Assembly (NCBI GenBank): GCA_903903735.1
Contig: CAIUZV010000209.1
Span: forward strand, 1-35,620
Direction: 5' to 3'
Source of the DNA: an uncultured beta proteobacterium
Lineage (GTDB): Bacteria; Pseudomonadota; Gammaproteobacteria; Burkholderiales; Burkholderiaceae_B
DNA: 35,620 bases
Under the pieces are notes generated by a model. The model was given only the letters and a program-made list of their open reading frames with translations, searched no databases and had not been told where the DNA came from. The position numbers and the translations under genes were made by a program. Shown here piece after piece: positions 1 through 7,990 of the stretch (position 1 is the stretch's first letter; every line of letters begins with the position of its first letter).

Positions 1-1016
1 AGCGCGCGGCGCGGGATCGACGGCACCGGCGAAATCATCCGCAGCGCTTCTTTAAACGCATATTCGGTGAGTTCGAACTTATCGAGATCGGCAAAGGCGA
101 TGTCTGCACCGCCTGGTGCGATGGCGAGGCACTCCTCGCGCAGTTTCTGCTGCCACTCAGGGTGCTTGGCGAGGTACCAGATCATCGACGTGACCGACGA
201 TGTGATGGTGTCATGTGCCGCCATCATCAGGAAGTTCATATGGTCGATCAATTCGCCATCCGACATATATTCGCCGTCTTCGCGATTTGACCGGCAAAAC
301 TGGCTGAACATATCCTGCCGATTTTCATTGCGGCGGCGCTCGGCAATTTGTGGTCCGAAATAGTCGATCAGATATTTGCGGCCAGCGACGCCTTTGCCCA
401 TTGAGGTAAAGGGAATGGGCGCACGGATCGGCGCGACCGAGGCCTGCACCATGTCGACAAAGGCCTTGTTAATCTTGTCGGCCTCTGGCCCCAAGGGGAT
501 CCCCAAAAAGCTGCTCGCGGCAATATCAAGCGTGAGTTGTTTGATCGCCGGATAGAACAGCATGTCACCGCGCCAGTCCTTCAACTGTTCGGCAAAGATG
601 CGGTTCATGTCTTGGGTGTAGGCACGCATCGGGCCTGGCTTGAAGGCGATACCCAGTGCACGACGGTCCATGCGGTGATGGTCAAAATCCATCAGCATCA
701 GGCCGCGGGGGAAGAGCAGATTAAGCACTGGGCCCCAGCCCTGTTCAGACGAGAAAAGCTTCTCCCGGTCGAACAGCATCAATTCAGTTGCCTCGGCGCC
801 AACCAAGGAAATCGTCGGATTGCCAAAGGCGTTGGTGCGGAACACCTTGCCATAGGTTTTGACCATATGTGCGCCATAGGCAGGCGGATCGCGCAGCACG
901 CGGAATGTCGTGCCGACAATAGGCAGGCCATTTTCACCCGGAATATGCGCAAGCTCATCAATCTTTTTGCGCGGCACCCAATGCGGGTTCGCAGCTTCGC
1001 TATGGGCAAGGGCCAT
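1..1016 (-). CDS. Cytochrome P450, C-terminal part beyond the window
   Basis: Haem-thiolate mono-oxygenase; the substrate cannot be read from the sequence. The reading frame runs leftward from ATG at 1016 and is still open at base 1, so the last quarter, including the Cys haem-ligand loop, lies outside. Visible hallmarks are the I-helix oxygen-activation motif AAHDTIT near residues 265-271 and the K-helix ExxR as EALR near residues 322-325. An N-terminal segment, ending in a VGTTF stretch, precedes the DFDHHRMDRRAL helix, as in many P450s. ATG 1016 was preferred over the in-frame ATG at 1025 because an AGGA ribosome-binding site lies nine bases before it but touches the upstream ATG. No membrane anchor is seen at the N terminus, which suggests a soluble bacterial enzyme. 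It is divergent from the phosphatase gene, with a palindromic site between them. Confidence 0.9.
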   Translation of the reverse strand, partial: MALAHSEAANPHWVPRKKIDELAHIPGENGLPIVGTTFRVLRDPPAYGAHMVKTYGKVFRTNAFGNPTISLVGAEATELMLFDREKLFSSEQGWGPVLNLLFPRGLMLMDFDHHRMDRRALGIAFKPGPMRAYTQDMNRIFAEQLKDWRGDMLFYPAIKQLTLDIAASSFLGIPLGPEADKINKAFVDMVQASVAPIRAPIPFTSMGKGVAGRKYLIDYFGPQIAERRRNENRQDMFSQFCRSNREDGEYMSDGELIDHMNFLMMAAHDTITSSVTSMIWYLAKHPEWQQKLREECLAIAPGGADIAFADLDKFELTEYAFKEALRMISPVPSIPRRA

Positions 1017-1116
1017 GGGCTTCATTCCTGTTTAATTGCGCGGTTAATGTTTACTGCCATGGATGTCAGTACGGTGCAAGTGGGACGTGGGGTGCGGAGT
1101 AGGGGGCGCCGGGCAG

Positions 1117-1137
1117 TTGTATTCATGCGTAATACAA
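1117..1137. promoter_or_regulatory. Palindromic operator-like site
   Basis: A perfect inverted repeat, TTGTATT / AATACAA, with a 7-base spacer sits between the divergent P450 and phosphatase genes, about 100 bases upstream of both starts. The symmetry and size fit a dimeric repressor site such as those of TetR-family proteins. No regulator gene lies in the window next to it, so the binding protein is unknown. Confidence 0.4.
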
Positions 1138-1231
1138 TAGTGATTTCATGAGCATTGTAACGCAGGGCCAATGCAGTCGGCGCGCGCACGTCTTGTCCGA
1201 TACGCAAATGCGCCTATATCGGCGTCGATCT

Positions 1232-1990
1232 ATGCGAAACTTCTTCCAGAAATTACTCTCGCCCACGCCGAAGCCCTTGGCGACCCGCGTACCTGACGGG
1301 CGGCGCGTGTATGCGGTTGGCGACATTCACGGCTGCGCCGACCTCTTTGGGAAGCTCATTACCGCGATTGAAGCCGACGAGCGCGCGCGTGGGCCGTCTG
1401 AGACGACCGTCATTTTGCTGGGCGACTTGGTGGATCGCGGCCCCGACAGCCGCGGCGTGATCGACGCCGCGCGCGGCTGGAGCCAGACGCGTGCCGTGCG
1501 CATTCTCTTCGGCAACCACGAGGAAATGTTCCTGAAGTCGCTCGAAGACGAGGGCGTTCTGCGCCAATTCATCCGCTTCGGGGGAAAGGAGACCATCCTC
1601 TCCTACGGCATCACGCGCGACGAATATCTGAAGATGACGATCGAGGAGTTGCAGGCGGCGATGGCTGCCTGCATTCCTTCTGAAGACCTCGACTTCATGC
1701 GCGGCTTTGAGGACATGATAGTCATTGGCGACTATGTATTCGTGCACGCCGGCATTCGGCCCGGCGTCGACCTCGACAGCCAGGCGCCCGCCGACTTGCG
1801 CTGGATACGCGAACCGTTTCTGAGCCACGTGTCGCAAGACCGAATGTGCGTCGTCCACGGCCACACGATCACCGACGCGCCCGACGTGCGCGCGGGGCGC
1901 ATTGGCATCGACACAGGCGCCTACGCTTCAGGTCGCCTGACGGCCATTGGCTTAGAGGGCGCCGAGAGGTGGTTTTTAGAGGTTCAGTGA
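1232..1990 (+). CDS. Metallophosphoesterase (PPP-type serine/threonine phosphatase family)
   Basis: Predicted cytoplasmic phosphatase using two metal ions. From the start chosen here all family motifs are present in order: GDIHG (Asp31, His33), GDLVDRG (Asp65), GNHE (Asn95, His96), VHAG and finally VHGHT. At about 252 residues it matches bacterial PPP-like phosphatases of the PrpA/diadenosine-tetraphosphatase type. The frame is open to 1148, but the extra 28 residues are Arg-rich and unlike the family, so ATG 1232 (MRNFFQKLLSP) is preferred. No strong ribosome-binding site decides the matter. It may dephosphorylate proteins or nucleotides; the sequence does not separate these. The gene is single, with a convergent protease gene downstream. 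Confidence 0.88.
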   Translation: MRNFFQKLLSPTPKPLATRVPDGRRVYAVGDIHGCADLFGKLITAIEADERARGPSETTVILLGDLVDRGPDSRGVIDAARGWSQTRAVRILFGNHEEMFLKSLEDEGVLRQFIRFGGKETILSYGITRDEYLKMTIEELQAAMAACIPSEDLDFMRGFEDMIVIGDYVFVHAGIRPGVDLDSQAPADLRWIREPFLSHVSQDRMCVVHGHTITDAPDVRAGRIGIDTGAYASGRLTAIGLEGAERWFLEVQ

Positions 1991-2041
1991 GTTGGGCAGG
2001 GTCACGCCGCATTGGCGGACTATGCAATGTTCATTGGCCAT

Positions 2042-3013
2042 CTAACGGTTAAGGTTTTTCGAACCTATCTCGTCCACAACCCTCTGCGCATTTTCACGTC
2101 GCGCCCGCGTCGTGGGGTGTGATGTCGCCAAAAATGAGGCGAGTGGGGCGTTGGAATTTAGCCTTGCCCAAAAGTCGGGGGCGATTTTGTAATTATAGCC
2201 GGCAGTTGCGGCCATGATTATCCCCATTCGGTCTGCGTCGAGCTCCATTTGGCGCTGTGCCTTGCCCGAAAGGCCCAGGCTCGTTGCGAGGCCCGAAAGT
2301 GCAGATTTTTCGTTTAGCTTCTTTGGGTGATCCAAAAGATTGTGGGCCATCTCGTGCGCGATGACGAGTGCGAGTTCGTCATCGCTCTCGACCCAGTTGA
2401 CGAGGCGCCCTGAAATTTGCGCGACGAGGCCATTTGCATTTGCGTTGATTGCGTCGCCGGGTGCCAGCTCAACGCGGGAGCGGCAGACACTTTGGGGCGT
2501 TACGCTGACGTCGAGCCTCTGGCCGCCGCGCTCTATAGACAGTATAGCCGTGCTTTGATCAGGCAGGGCCTCTAGCGCCGCCATGGCGGCCGACACCGCG
2601 TCATAACTCGCAGTGCTTTTCTGACCTCGACTTTTGTCGGCTAGGTCTACGCCATTGACTGCCCGAACGGTGTCGTTTGGCTTCAGGCCAGCGGCGGAGG
2701 CTGGGGATCCCTCGGCGACTGCGAGGATTGAGGGGTAACTGTCATCTAACCCAAATGCTGCCTGGGCTGACGCGCGATAGGCGGGCGCATATTGGCTGAC
2801 ATGTTGCAGGCTGACGCCGATTGACGCCCAAAGCTTGGGGCAGCTGTCCGCATTGCGTGAGGCGATGCGCCAAGCGATGCCTGCGACGCGCTGGTCGTCT
2901 CTTTGAAGTGCCAGCAGGCTGGCCTGCGTGTCGTCACTAACTTTAGTGTAGCTGTTTACACTGGCGGCAGGCGCCGAGAGTGCGACGAGGATGCAGGGCG
3001 CCCAGAGCCGCAT
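2042..3013 (-). CDS. Secreted M48-family metalloprotease with PDZ domain
   Basis: Predicted periplasmic zinc endopeptidase. An N-terminal signal peptide (about residues 1-18, ending near PAASV) is followed by a PDZ-like region with SPASAAGLKPND and VNGVDL at about residues 95-130. The M48 peptidase core carries the zinc motif HEMAHN near residue 225 and the third ligand in ELDADRMG near residue 265. The C terminus has the SHPTTRARR stretch common in M48 proteins. The PDZ is unusual in preceding the catalytic core. Substrates are unknown; the family takes part in outer-membrane or lipoprotein quality control. The start lies two bases after the stop of the upstream gene, so the two are probably co-transcribed and translationally coupled. 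Confidence 0.85.
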   Translation of the reverse strand: MRLWAPCILVALSAPAASVNSYTKVSDDTQASLLALQRDDQRVAGIAWRIASRNADSCPKLWASIGVSLQHVSQYAPAYRASAQAAFGLDDSYPSILAVAEGSPASAAGLKPNDTVRAVNGVDLADKSRGQKSTASYDAVSAAMAALEALPDQSTAILSIERGGQRLDVSVTPQSVCRSRVELAPGDAINANANGLVAQISGRLVNWVESDDELALVIAHEMAHNLLDHPKKLNEKSALSGLATSLGLSGKAQRQMELDADRMGIIMAATAGYNYKIAPDFWARLNSNAPLASFLATSHPTTRARRENAQRVVDEIGSKNLNR

Positions 3014-3015
3014 AG

Positions 3016-3243
3016 CTAGCCGCGTCGGTCGTCGAGGACCCAGTTGCGCTTGGAGAGGCGCACCATCGGCTTGCGGCAGCTGCGGCAGCGCGACGTATAT
3101 TGGTCGCCAGACTTGCGAATGTGGCTGCTGCTGCGCTTGTGCTTGCCACGCGGGCAGCGGAACATCTGCCCGTACAGGCTGGCCAGGATCCGCAAAAATT
3201 CGCGCTGGTGGTCTTCGACGTTCAACTCTTGCTCCAAATTCAT
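3016..3243 (-). CDS. Small Cys-containing, zinc-ribbon-like protein
   Basis: A 75-residue basic protein with no signal peptide. The residues that could bind metal are Cys30 and His35 in CPRGKH, then Cys53 and Cys56 in SRCRSCRKP, an arrangement that could hold one zinc. The tail PMVRLSKRNW is strongly basic, so nucleic-acid binding is possible but unproven. It sits directly before the M48 protease gene, two bases apart, and probably shares its transcript. I do not recognise a named family. The coupling and coding-like composition make it a probable real gene rather than a chance frame. Confidence 0.6.
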   Translation of the reverse strand: MNLEQELNVEDHQREFLRILASLYGQMFRCPRGKHKRSSSHIRKSGDQYTSRCRSCRKPMVRLSKRNWVLDDRRG

Positions 3244-3383
3244 TAGATTGCGAACGCAGCGCGTTGCGCCGAAAACTTTGGCCAGCCGCCTTACTAGTGT
3301 AGTTTGAGTATAGTTTAAAGGCCCTTTGCGGCTAGCGTGCGTGCTCTATTCGACTTGCATTTGCGATTAGAAATTCACGGCTG

Positions 3384-3412
3384 TTGACATTGGAGCCGAA
3401 CCAGGAGTACAC
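3384..3412 (+). promoter_or_regulatory. Possible promoter of the small exported protein
   Basis: A perfect -35 hexamer TTGACA at 3384-3389 is followed after 17 bases by the weak -10-like GTACAC at 3407-3412. It lies about 45 bases before the GTG start of the 81-residue protein gene. The -10 match is poor, so this is only a candidate. Confidence 0.25.
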
Positions 3413-3455
3413 GGTAAATAGATTTTTTACCAACCGACTTTGAAATGGATTTTTT

Positions 3456-3701
3456 GTGAACAAAATCATATCCGCGCTTGCCGTGCTTTCGCTGACAGTC
3501 CCGTCAGTAGCATCGGCCTCTACGGCCGCTGGTTCGCTTTCAGTTAAGTCGACTTCAGTTTCGTCGGCTTCAGTTAAGCCGGTTCGCGCCGCTGCGAAGT
3601 CTGGCAAGTCCAAGGCTGTTGCGACACCCGTTCTCATCCTCGCTGCTATCGCAGTTGTGGCTGGCGTTGTTGTTGCTACTGGCGGTAGCGACAGTAAGTA
3701 A
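3456..3701 (+). CDS. Small exported protein with Ser/Val-rich middle and C-terminal membrane helix
   Basis: An 81-residue protein starting with GTG. Residues 1-22 form a clear signal peptide (Lys near the start, hydrophobic core, cleavage near VASAS). A low-complexity Ser/Val/Lys stretch follows, built from repeated SVKS/SVSSAS units. Residues 56-73 (TPVLILAAIAVVAGVVVA) form a hydrophobic helix, and the protein ends GGSDSK. This points to a small protein anchored in the inner membrane or cell envelope; the function is not known. It stands alone with its own terminator just ahead of the EPS locus. Confidence 0.65.
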   Translation: MNKIISALAVLSLTVPSVASASTAAGSLSVKSTSVSSASVKPVRAAAKSGKSKAVATPVLILAAIAVVAGVVVATGGSDSK

Positions 3702-3724
3702 TTTCAGCCTAACCACTGACACGG

Positions 3725-3752
3725 AAAAGGGGCGTTTATCGCCCCTTTTTTT
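3725..3752 (+). terminator. Rho-independent terminator
   Basis: The stem GGGGCG (3729-3734) pairs with CGCCCC (3740-3745) across a five-base loop. It is followed by seven T residues and extended by an A-run/T-run. It begins 24 bases after the stop of the small exported protein gene and separates it from the O-antigen-ligase-like gene. Confidence 0.9.
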
Positions 3753-3788
3753 ATTGTTCCCGCTCAGCAGGCGTTCTAAAGTTAGGTT

Positions 3789-5150
3789 ATGCAGCTGTCT
3801 GATATAAAAGCCTCGCAGGCGAGGCGCCCCATAGACATTCCCTTTATATTATTTTCGCTGTTCATGCTGGCCGTCTTCTTCGCGGGCGGCAGTAGCTGGT
3901 CCGACGAGCCGCATCTCATCCTCCTGCGCCCGCTGGCCTTTGTCGTGGCGGCGATTGGCCTATGGTCTCTCAGGCTACAACATATTCGCCAGTTTTGGGC
4001 GGTTTGGCTGATTTTTGGCCTGGCCGCGTCGCTCACCGCGTCACACTTGGTGCCGCTTCCCTTCGATGTGTGGAGTAACTTGCCTGGCCGGCAGGTCATA
4101 CTGGACATCGACAAGGCCGTCGGCCTCGGCCAAATATCTCGACCCCTGTCGATGTCGCCTGAGGCGACACTGAATGCATTGCTGTCGCTATCGGTTCCCC
4201 TTGCCGTGCTGGTCCTGGCCTCCCAGTTTGACGGCCTGCGGCAGAGGCGTGCGCTAGGCGTCGTCTTGCTGCTCTCATTCACGAGCGCCGCTGTTGGGCT
4301 GTTGCATGCGACGGGCGCAGACATTTTGCTCTATTCACGCCAGGCGTCGCAAGACGTCGCGGGTCTGTTCGTTAACCGAAACCATCAGGCGGCGCTTCTG
4401 GCGCTTATTTTTCCGATGGCGGCGGTCGCAGTCAGTGCCGGCGTCGGGGTGGGGTTGCCGCGCAAGGTCGAGACATTTGTGGGCGCCTTTATGTGTCTAG
4501 TCGCCGTGCCGCTGGTGCTGATCACGGGCTCGCGGACGGGAATGCTGGTGGCCGGCGTCTCGCTCGTCCTTATATTTGCATTGGGGCTCCTCCCATTAAA
4601 GCGGGTCGCGATTAGGCCGTGGGTGCGTTACTCTGCGGCATTTGGGAGTGTCGGGGGGCTGGTGTGGGCCACGATTTGGGTGTCGCGCGATCTCGCAATT
4701 AAGCGCCTTGAAGATGATACGGAAGGTTTGCGGTGGCCCGTATGGCAGAGCATCGTAGATATGCTGCCGCACTACCTGCCCTGGGGGACGGGCGTGGGGA
4801 GTTATGTTGAGGCCTATAAGGTGTTGGAGCCCGATAACTTACTGCGACCCACCTTTTCTAATCACGCACACAATGAGGCCCTCGAAATTCTGTTTACGGC
4901 CGGCATTCCAGGCGCGGCGCTCATGCTCCTCGCATTCGTTTTTCTGGCCGTGGCGGTCTGGCGCGCCCTGAGTTCCTCGGGCGACGGGGCCCTATTTAAG
5001 CGCCTAGGCATTGTGGCGATAATCCTTCTCGCAATGGCAAGCCTATCTGACTACCCGGTTCGGACGCCAATTTTGTCGGCCGTCTTTGCCTTGGCGGCCA
5101 TTTGGGCAGCGGCACCCCAAGGCTTGTTTCACAAGTCTGACAATCGTTAA
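3789..5150 (+). CDS. O-antigen ligase/polymerase-like membrane protein (Wzy_C family)
   Basis: A 453-residue integral membrane protein of the WaaL/Wzy superfamily, which joins or polymerises undecaprenyl-linked sugar units on the periplasmic side. About ten to twelve hydrophobic helices can be traced. Family landmarks are FVNRNHQAALLAL (about residue 193), TGSRTGML (about 247), and the large periplasmic loop ending in SNHAHNEALEILFTAGIPG (about 356-374) with its conserved His pair. The C terminus has DYPVRTPILSAVFALAAIW. Its place at the head of the locus, beside the export genes, suggests a role in assembling the EPS itself. A second, unrelated Wzy-like gene lies at 18577, so which one polymerises the repeat is open. 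Confidence 0.85.
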   Translation: MQLSDIKASQARRPIDIPFILFSLFMLAVFFAGGSSWSDEPHLILLRPLAFVVAAIGLWSLRLQHIRQFWAVWLIFGLAASLTASHLVPLPFDVWSNLPGRQVILDIDKAVGLGQISRPLSMSPEATLNALLSLSVPLAVLVLASQFDGLRQRRALGVVLLLSFTSAAVGLLHATGADILLYSRQASQDVAGLFVNRNHQAALLALIFPMAAVAVSAGVGVGLPRKVETFVGAFMCLVAVPLVLITGSRTGMLVAGVSLVLIFALGLLPLKRVAIRPWVRYSAAFGSVGGLVWATIWVSRDLAIKRLEDDTEGLRWPVWQSIVDMLPHYLPWGTGVGSYVEAYKVLEPDNLLRPTFSNHAHNEALEILFTAGIPGAALMLLAFVFLAVAVWRALSSSGDGALFKRLGIVAIILLAMASLSDYPVRTPILSAVFALAAIWAAAPQGLFHKSDNR

Positions 5151-5255
5151 GGTTTGGCATGCAGATCTCAAGGCCCCTCAATATTGACCCGTCTCCACTT
5201 TTAATATCCGCCTGCGCGTCGGCTGCGGACAGTGGACAGCGCCACCGTCCAGACG

Positions 5256-6488
5256 ATGAAGCGAGTAGCTAAAATGGGGTCTGGGTCTCTGTCTGGCGTG
5301 TGCCGCCTTGTCTGCACTGCCCTGCTGCTGGCCTGTGCAGCCCTTTCCGGCCAGAATTCCGCGCAGTCCTACTTGCGGGAGGGTGACCCAAAATCTGCAT
5401 ATTTAGCGGATCCGTCGGACGGCCTGGCCGCCGTAAATGCCTTCGCCGCTGAACTGAAAAAAAATCCCCAGTTTATAATTTCAAGCAGCGACGCCGATGC
5501 CGCGCGTGCGTCGCTCGTGCGCCGCCCATTGAATGCCACACTATTGTCTCTTTATGGGTTGCGCGCGGCCTCCATTGGCAAGGCGGGACTGGCGGACGCG
5601 CTCATGGCCTCCGCCGACACCGTCTCTCGCCGCGATGCCTTTAGCCAGCTGTGGATGATCGAGCAGAGAAGTGGCGCGAATGACGTGAGGGGCGCCCTCA
5701 GTCACTACAACGCCCTGCTGTCGGTACACCCCGAGACGCACGCGACCCTCCTCCCCGTGCTTGTGTCGGCCGCCGCCTACCCCGAAGTCCGGTCTGCGAT
5801 GCGACCCTATTTGACGGCCGAGACGCGTTGGAGTTTCCCTTTTTTGGATTTAGCGTCACAGCGCGCTGAGGTTGGCGACTATCGCGACTTAGTCGAACCG
5901 ATAGTCCCACGGCTTAGGGATGATGGCTATGCCGCCAGCAATGCGCGCATCATCCACCGGATGCTCCAGTCAGGCTTGGCTGGCGACGCGTGGAATTTAT
6001 TCTCGCTTGTAGCGCCCAATGTTGACGTGCGCGCATTTCGTGACTTCGCTCCGCGCAGCCCCAATCTCGATCCGAAGTGGCAGTCGCTGTCTTGGGTGCT
6101 GGGCCAGTCAGTTGATATTTCAGCCAGCGTCGTTGACAGTGGCGCAATCAGTGTGTCGATGGCTCCGACGGCGGGCGGCATGATTGCGTCGCGCGATGTG
6201 GCGGTCACTTCGCCCTCGACATATATATTGGGGCACAGGTTGATTTACGAGCCCGGCTCTGCGCGCGCGTCGCTACTCTGGCGCGTCTCCTGCGCAGCGC
6301 AGGCGGAGCCTCAGCTTATTGTAGAGCGCTTTGTGCCGGCGACTGAGGGCGTAAATTTGGTGCGGCTGCCGGTTAACGTGCCAGAAAATTGTCACTTGAT
6401 GCGCGTTGAGTTGAGCGCGGTTGGGTCCGAGGGGCAGTGGAATTCGGTGGTACAGATAGCGGAGTTGGCGCTGACAGGGGCCGAGTAA
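5256..6488 (+). CDS. Exported TPR-like protein of EPS loci, function unknown
   Basis: A protein of about 410 residues with an N-terminal signal sequence (core CTALLLACAALS) and a helical, Ala/Leu-rich middle resembling tetratricopeptide-type repeats, for example ALSHYNALLSVHPETHATLL. The last 150 residues appear beta-rich. The Cys in LLAC might be a lipobox, but the residue before it is not ideal. GTG 5232 and ATG 5274 are also possible starts; none has a convincing ribosome-binding site. It follows the O-antigen-ligase-like gene by about 100 bases on the same strand. A role in assembly or length control of the polysaccharide is only inferred from position. Confidence 0.65.
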   Translation: MKRVAKMGSGSLSGVCRLVCTALLLACAALSGQNSAQSYLREGDPKSAYLADPSDGLAAVNAFAAELKKNPQFIISSSDADAARASLVRRPLNATLLSLYGLRAASIGKAGLADALMASADTVSRRDAFSQLWMIEQRSGANDVRGALSHYNALLSVHPETHATLLPVLVSAAAYPEVRSAMRPYLTAETRWSFPFLDLASQRAEVGDYRDLVEPIVPRLRDDGYAASNARIIHRMLQSGLAGDAWNLFSLVAPNVDVRAFRDFAPRSPNLDPKWQSLSWVLGQSVDISASVVDSGAISVSMAPTAGGMIASRDVAVTSPSTYILGHRLIYEPGSARASLLWRVSCAAQAEPQLIVERFVPATEGVNLVRLPVNVPENCHLMRVELSAVGSEGQWNSVVQIAELALTGAE

Positions 6489-6604
6489 ATTTTGAGTGAG
6501 CTGTAGTGTTGCGGCTGTTTTTCGTGAGACTGTGCCGGCATTTAATTGGCTGCGGCCGTCATGTTGTTCACTTTTTAGTGGGGGCCGCTCATGTGATGGG
6601 TGTG

Positions 6605-6621
6605 GCGTTATCGGCAGTTTG
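6605..6621 (+). repeat. 17-bp intergenic motif, copy 1
   Basis: GCGTTATCGGCAGTTTG lies in the 204-base gap (6489-6692) between the TPR-like gene and the convergent MarR-like gene. The same 17 bases recur exactly at 12315-12331 and, on the other strand, at 31264-31280. A one-mismatch copy is at 30394-30410. The rest of the gap shows no convincing gene. Confidence 0.7.
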
Positions 6622-6692
6622 CCAACCATGCACACATGCGGCGGCGGCGCCCGCGTGGCGAGCCCCTCTAACGAGGCCCTCCGATTTGTGAC

Positions 6693-7022
6693 TTAGTGGC
6701 CGCCGTCTTTGGGCGCCGTGGGCTTTAGCGCCGCGAGCAGTTTTTCTTGGTTCAGCGCCACAAGGAGCCGGCGCCTATCTTGTGGGTCAACGCTCCTCTC
6801 GATAATGCCGAGGCCCTCCAATCGGCTGAGTTGGTCAAAGCAACTGCGGAAAGAGATGCCGGCGAGGTGCGGAATGTCTTTAACCGTCAAGGCGTCATTT
6901 TGCGTCAGGGCCGCGATGATGCGTCCCGTAGGCGAGAGCAAGTCGGCGGGGAGGCCGCCCCTGCTCGACATACCGATGCGCGCAACGGCTTCCAAAATTT
7001 GGCGTTCGGACCCAAAAGGCAT
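6693..7022 (-). CDS. MarR-like winged-helix transcription regulator
   Basis: A 109-residue DNA-binding protein with a single winged helix-turn-helix. The middle has GRIIAALTQNDALTVKDIPH, then the recognition-helix region GISFRSCFDQLSRLEGLGII, then the wing RSVDPQDRRRLLVAL, a typical MarR-type wing with its Asp-x-Arg-Arg pattern. It lacks the long N- and C-terminal dimer helices of classic MarR proteins, so it is a short relative. It is transcribed away from the NusG-like gene, and the 332-base space between them carries two inverted repeats. It is the obvious candidate regulator of the EPS genes; whether it activates or represses is unknown. Confidence 0.75.
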   Translation of the reverse strand: MPFGSERQILEAVARIGMSSRGGLPADLLSPTGRIIAALTQNDALTVKDIPHLAGISFRSCFDQLSRLEGLGIIERSVDPQDRRRLLVALNQEKLLAALKPTAPKDGGH

Positions 7023-7098
7023 CTCGTCTCATGCTCCAAGCGATAGTCGGCGCACCCGTTAAGGCGGGTTTGAACGCCGCTCAATGGCGAACATATTT

Positions 7099-7182
7099 GC
7101 CGGCATAATATGCTGATTTTCTTAAACTGTAAATAAGATCTTGCCGCCACCGGAAAACAATCATAGTTGAAAGTATGCCGGC
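7099..7182. promoter_or_regulatory. Paired inverted repeat arms in the regulator/NusG-like intergenic region
   Basis: GCCGGCATA at 7099-7107 and its exact reverse complement TATGCCGGC at 7174-7182 lie 66 bases apart in the divergent control region. Each arm contains the palindrome GCCGGC. The arrangement could serve two-site repressor binding with DNA looping, but no binding protein can be named. Confidence 0.35.
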
Positions 7183-7275
7183 TAATTTGTATTTCAGGAT
7201 GAGGGCAGGTAAGCTAAATTCTTCCGCCGGAGTGCTTGCCTTTGATAGTCAAGCAATCTAAAAATCGTCTGCGTG

Positions 7276-7318
7276 GGTGCGTCGTGATACATGAAAAATA
7301 TTACGCACTACACGCACC
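7276..7318. promoter_or_regulatory. Inverted repeat upstream of the NusG-like gene
   Basis: GGTGCGT (7276-7282) is matched by ACGCACC (7312-7318), with a third half-site ACGCAC at 7303-7308. The centre is AT-rich. It ends about 37 bases before the GTG start of the NusG-like gene, where an operator or a leader hairpin would act. The rest of the 7023-7354 gap shows no gene. Confidence 0.4.
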
Positions 7319-7354
7319 GCTCTGTGATTATTAATATCTGGCGCCTGATCTGCA

Positions 7355-7990
7355 GTGAATAGCTATCAACAACATGGCGGCCGCAATGGTGCGCAGGACG
7401 CAGGTTCGATGGGTGGCGGCTCGTCTGCGGCGCTCGGCGTGTCGGACACCCCCACCCCCAGTCCCGAGCCTCGGCCTGCCAGTGGAGGGCGCTGGTATGT
7501 GGCGCAGGTTCTGTCTCAGAAGGAGGCCTACGCCGCCGAGCATCTTACGCGGCAGGGGTTCCAGACATTTTGCCCGCGCTTCTACCGCGCGCCCAGCCGC
7601 GCGGGCCAAAAGGCGGCAGTATTGGCGCCATTGTTTCCAGGGTATATATTTGTAAAATTTGACATCAAGGCCGACCGCTGGCTGGCCGTCAATTCCACCC
7701 GCGGCGTCATTCGTCTGGTTGGCCCAAGGCTAAGTGCGCCCTCTGCAGTAAGCGCCGACTTGATCGGCCTACTGATGTCGCGGTGCAGCGGCGGCATATT
7801 GGACAAGCTGCCTGACTATATTCGCGCAGGCGATCATATCCAGATCAGTGCGGGGCCGCTTGCGGGCCAGATTGCGCAGATTGAATCGTTCGACGACCGC
7901 GGGCGTGTTAAAGTTCTATTGCGTATGCTGGGCGCCGAGCACAGCGTCTCTGTAACGGCAGACCAATTGGCGCCGGTGGCGGCCACGTGA
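7355..7990 (+). CDS. NusG-like specialised transcription antiterminator (RfaH/UpxY type)
   Basis: Predicted to bind RNA polymerase and let it read through the long polysaccharide operon. After a Gly/Ser/Pro-rich N-terminal stretch of about 45 residues comes the NusG N-terminal domain: RWYVAQVLSQKEAYAAEHL, GFQTFCPRFY, and the hallmark LFPGYIFVKFD near residue 93. The C-terminal KOW-type segment is GDHIQISAGPLAGQIAQIES near residues 160-180. It is not housekeeping NusG, being a cassette-located paralogue. GTG 7355 gives 211 residues; ATG 7409 would remove the low-complexity leader and is also possible. The stop overlaps the next gene (TGATG), so the two are translationally coupled. Confidence 0.85.
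   Translation: MNSYQQHGGRNGAQDAGSMGGGSSAALGVSDTPTPSPEPRPASGGRWYVAQVLSQKEAYAAEHLTRQGFQTFCPRFYRAPSRAGQKAAVLAPLFPGYIFVKFDIKADRWLAVNSTRGVIRLVGPRLSAPSAVSADLIGLLMSRCSGGILDKLPDYIRAGDHIQISAGPLAGQIAQIESFDDRGRVKVLLRMLGAEHSVSVTADQLAPVAAT

Noticed and set aside
1253-1864. Long minus-strand frame (203 codons) opposite the phosphatase gene
   Set aside because: It mirrors a gene with all five phosphoesterase motifs; the long open frame is a GC-rich antisense shadow.
6496-6696. Two plus-strand frames in the gap before the MarR-like gene
   Set aside because: They have no ribosome-binding site or family likeness and cover the 17-bp motif; treated as chance.
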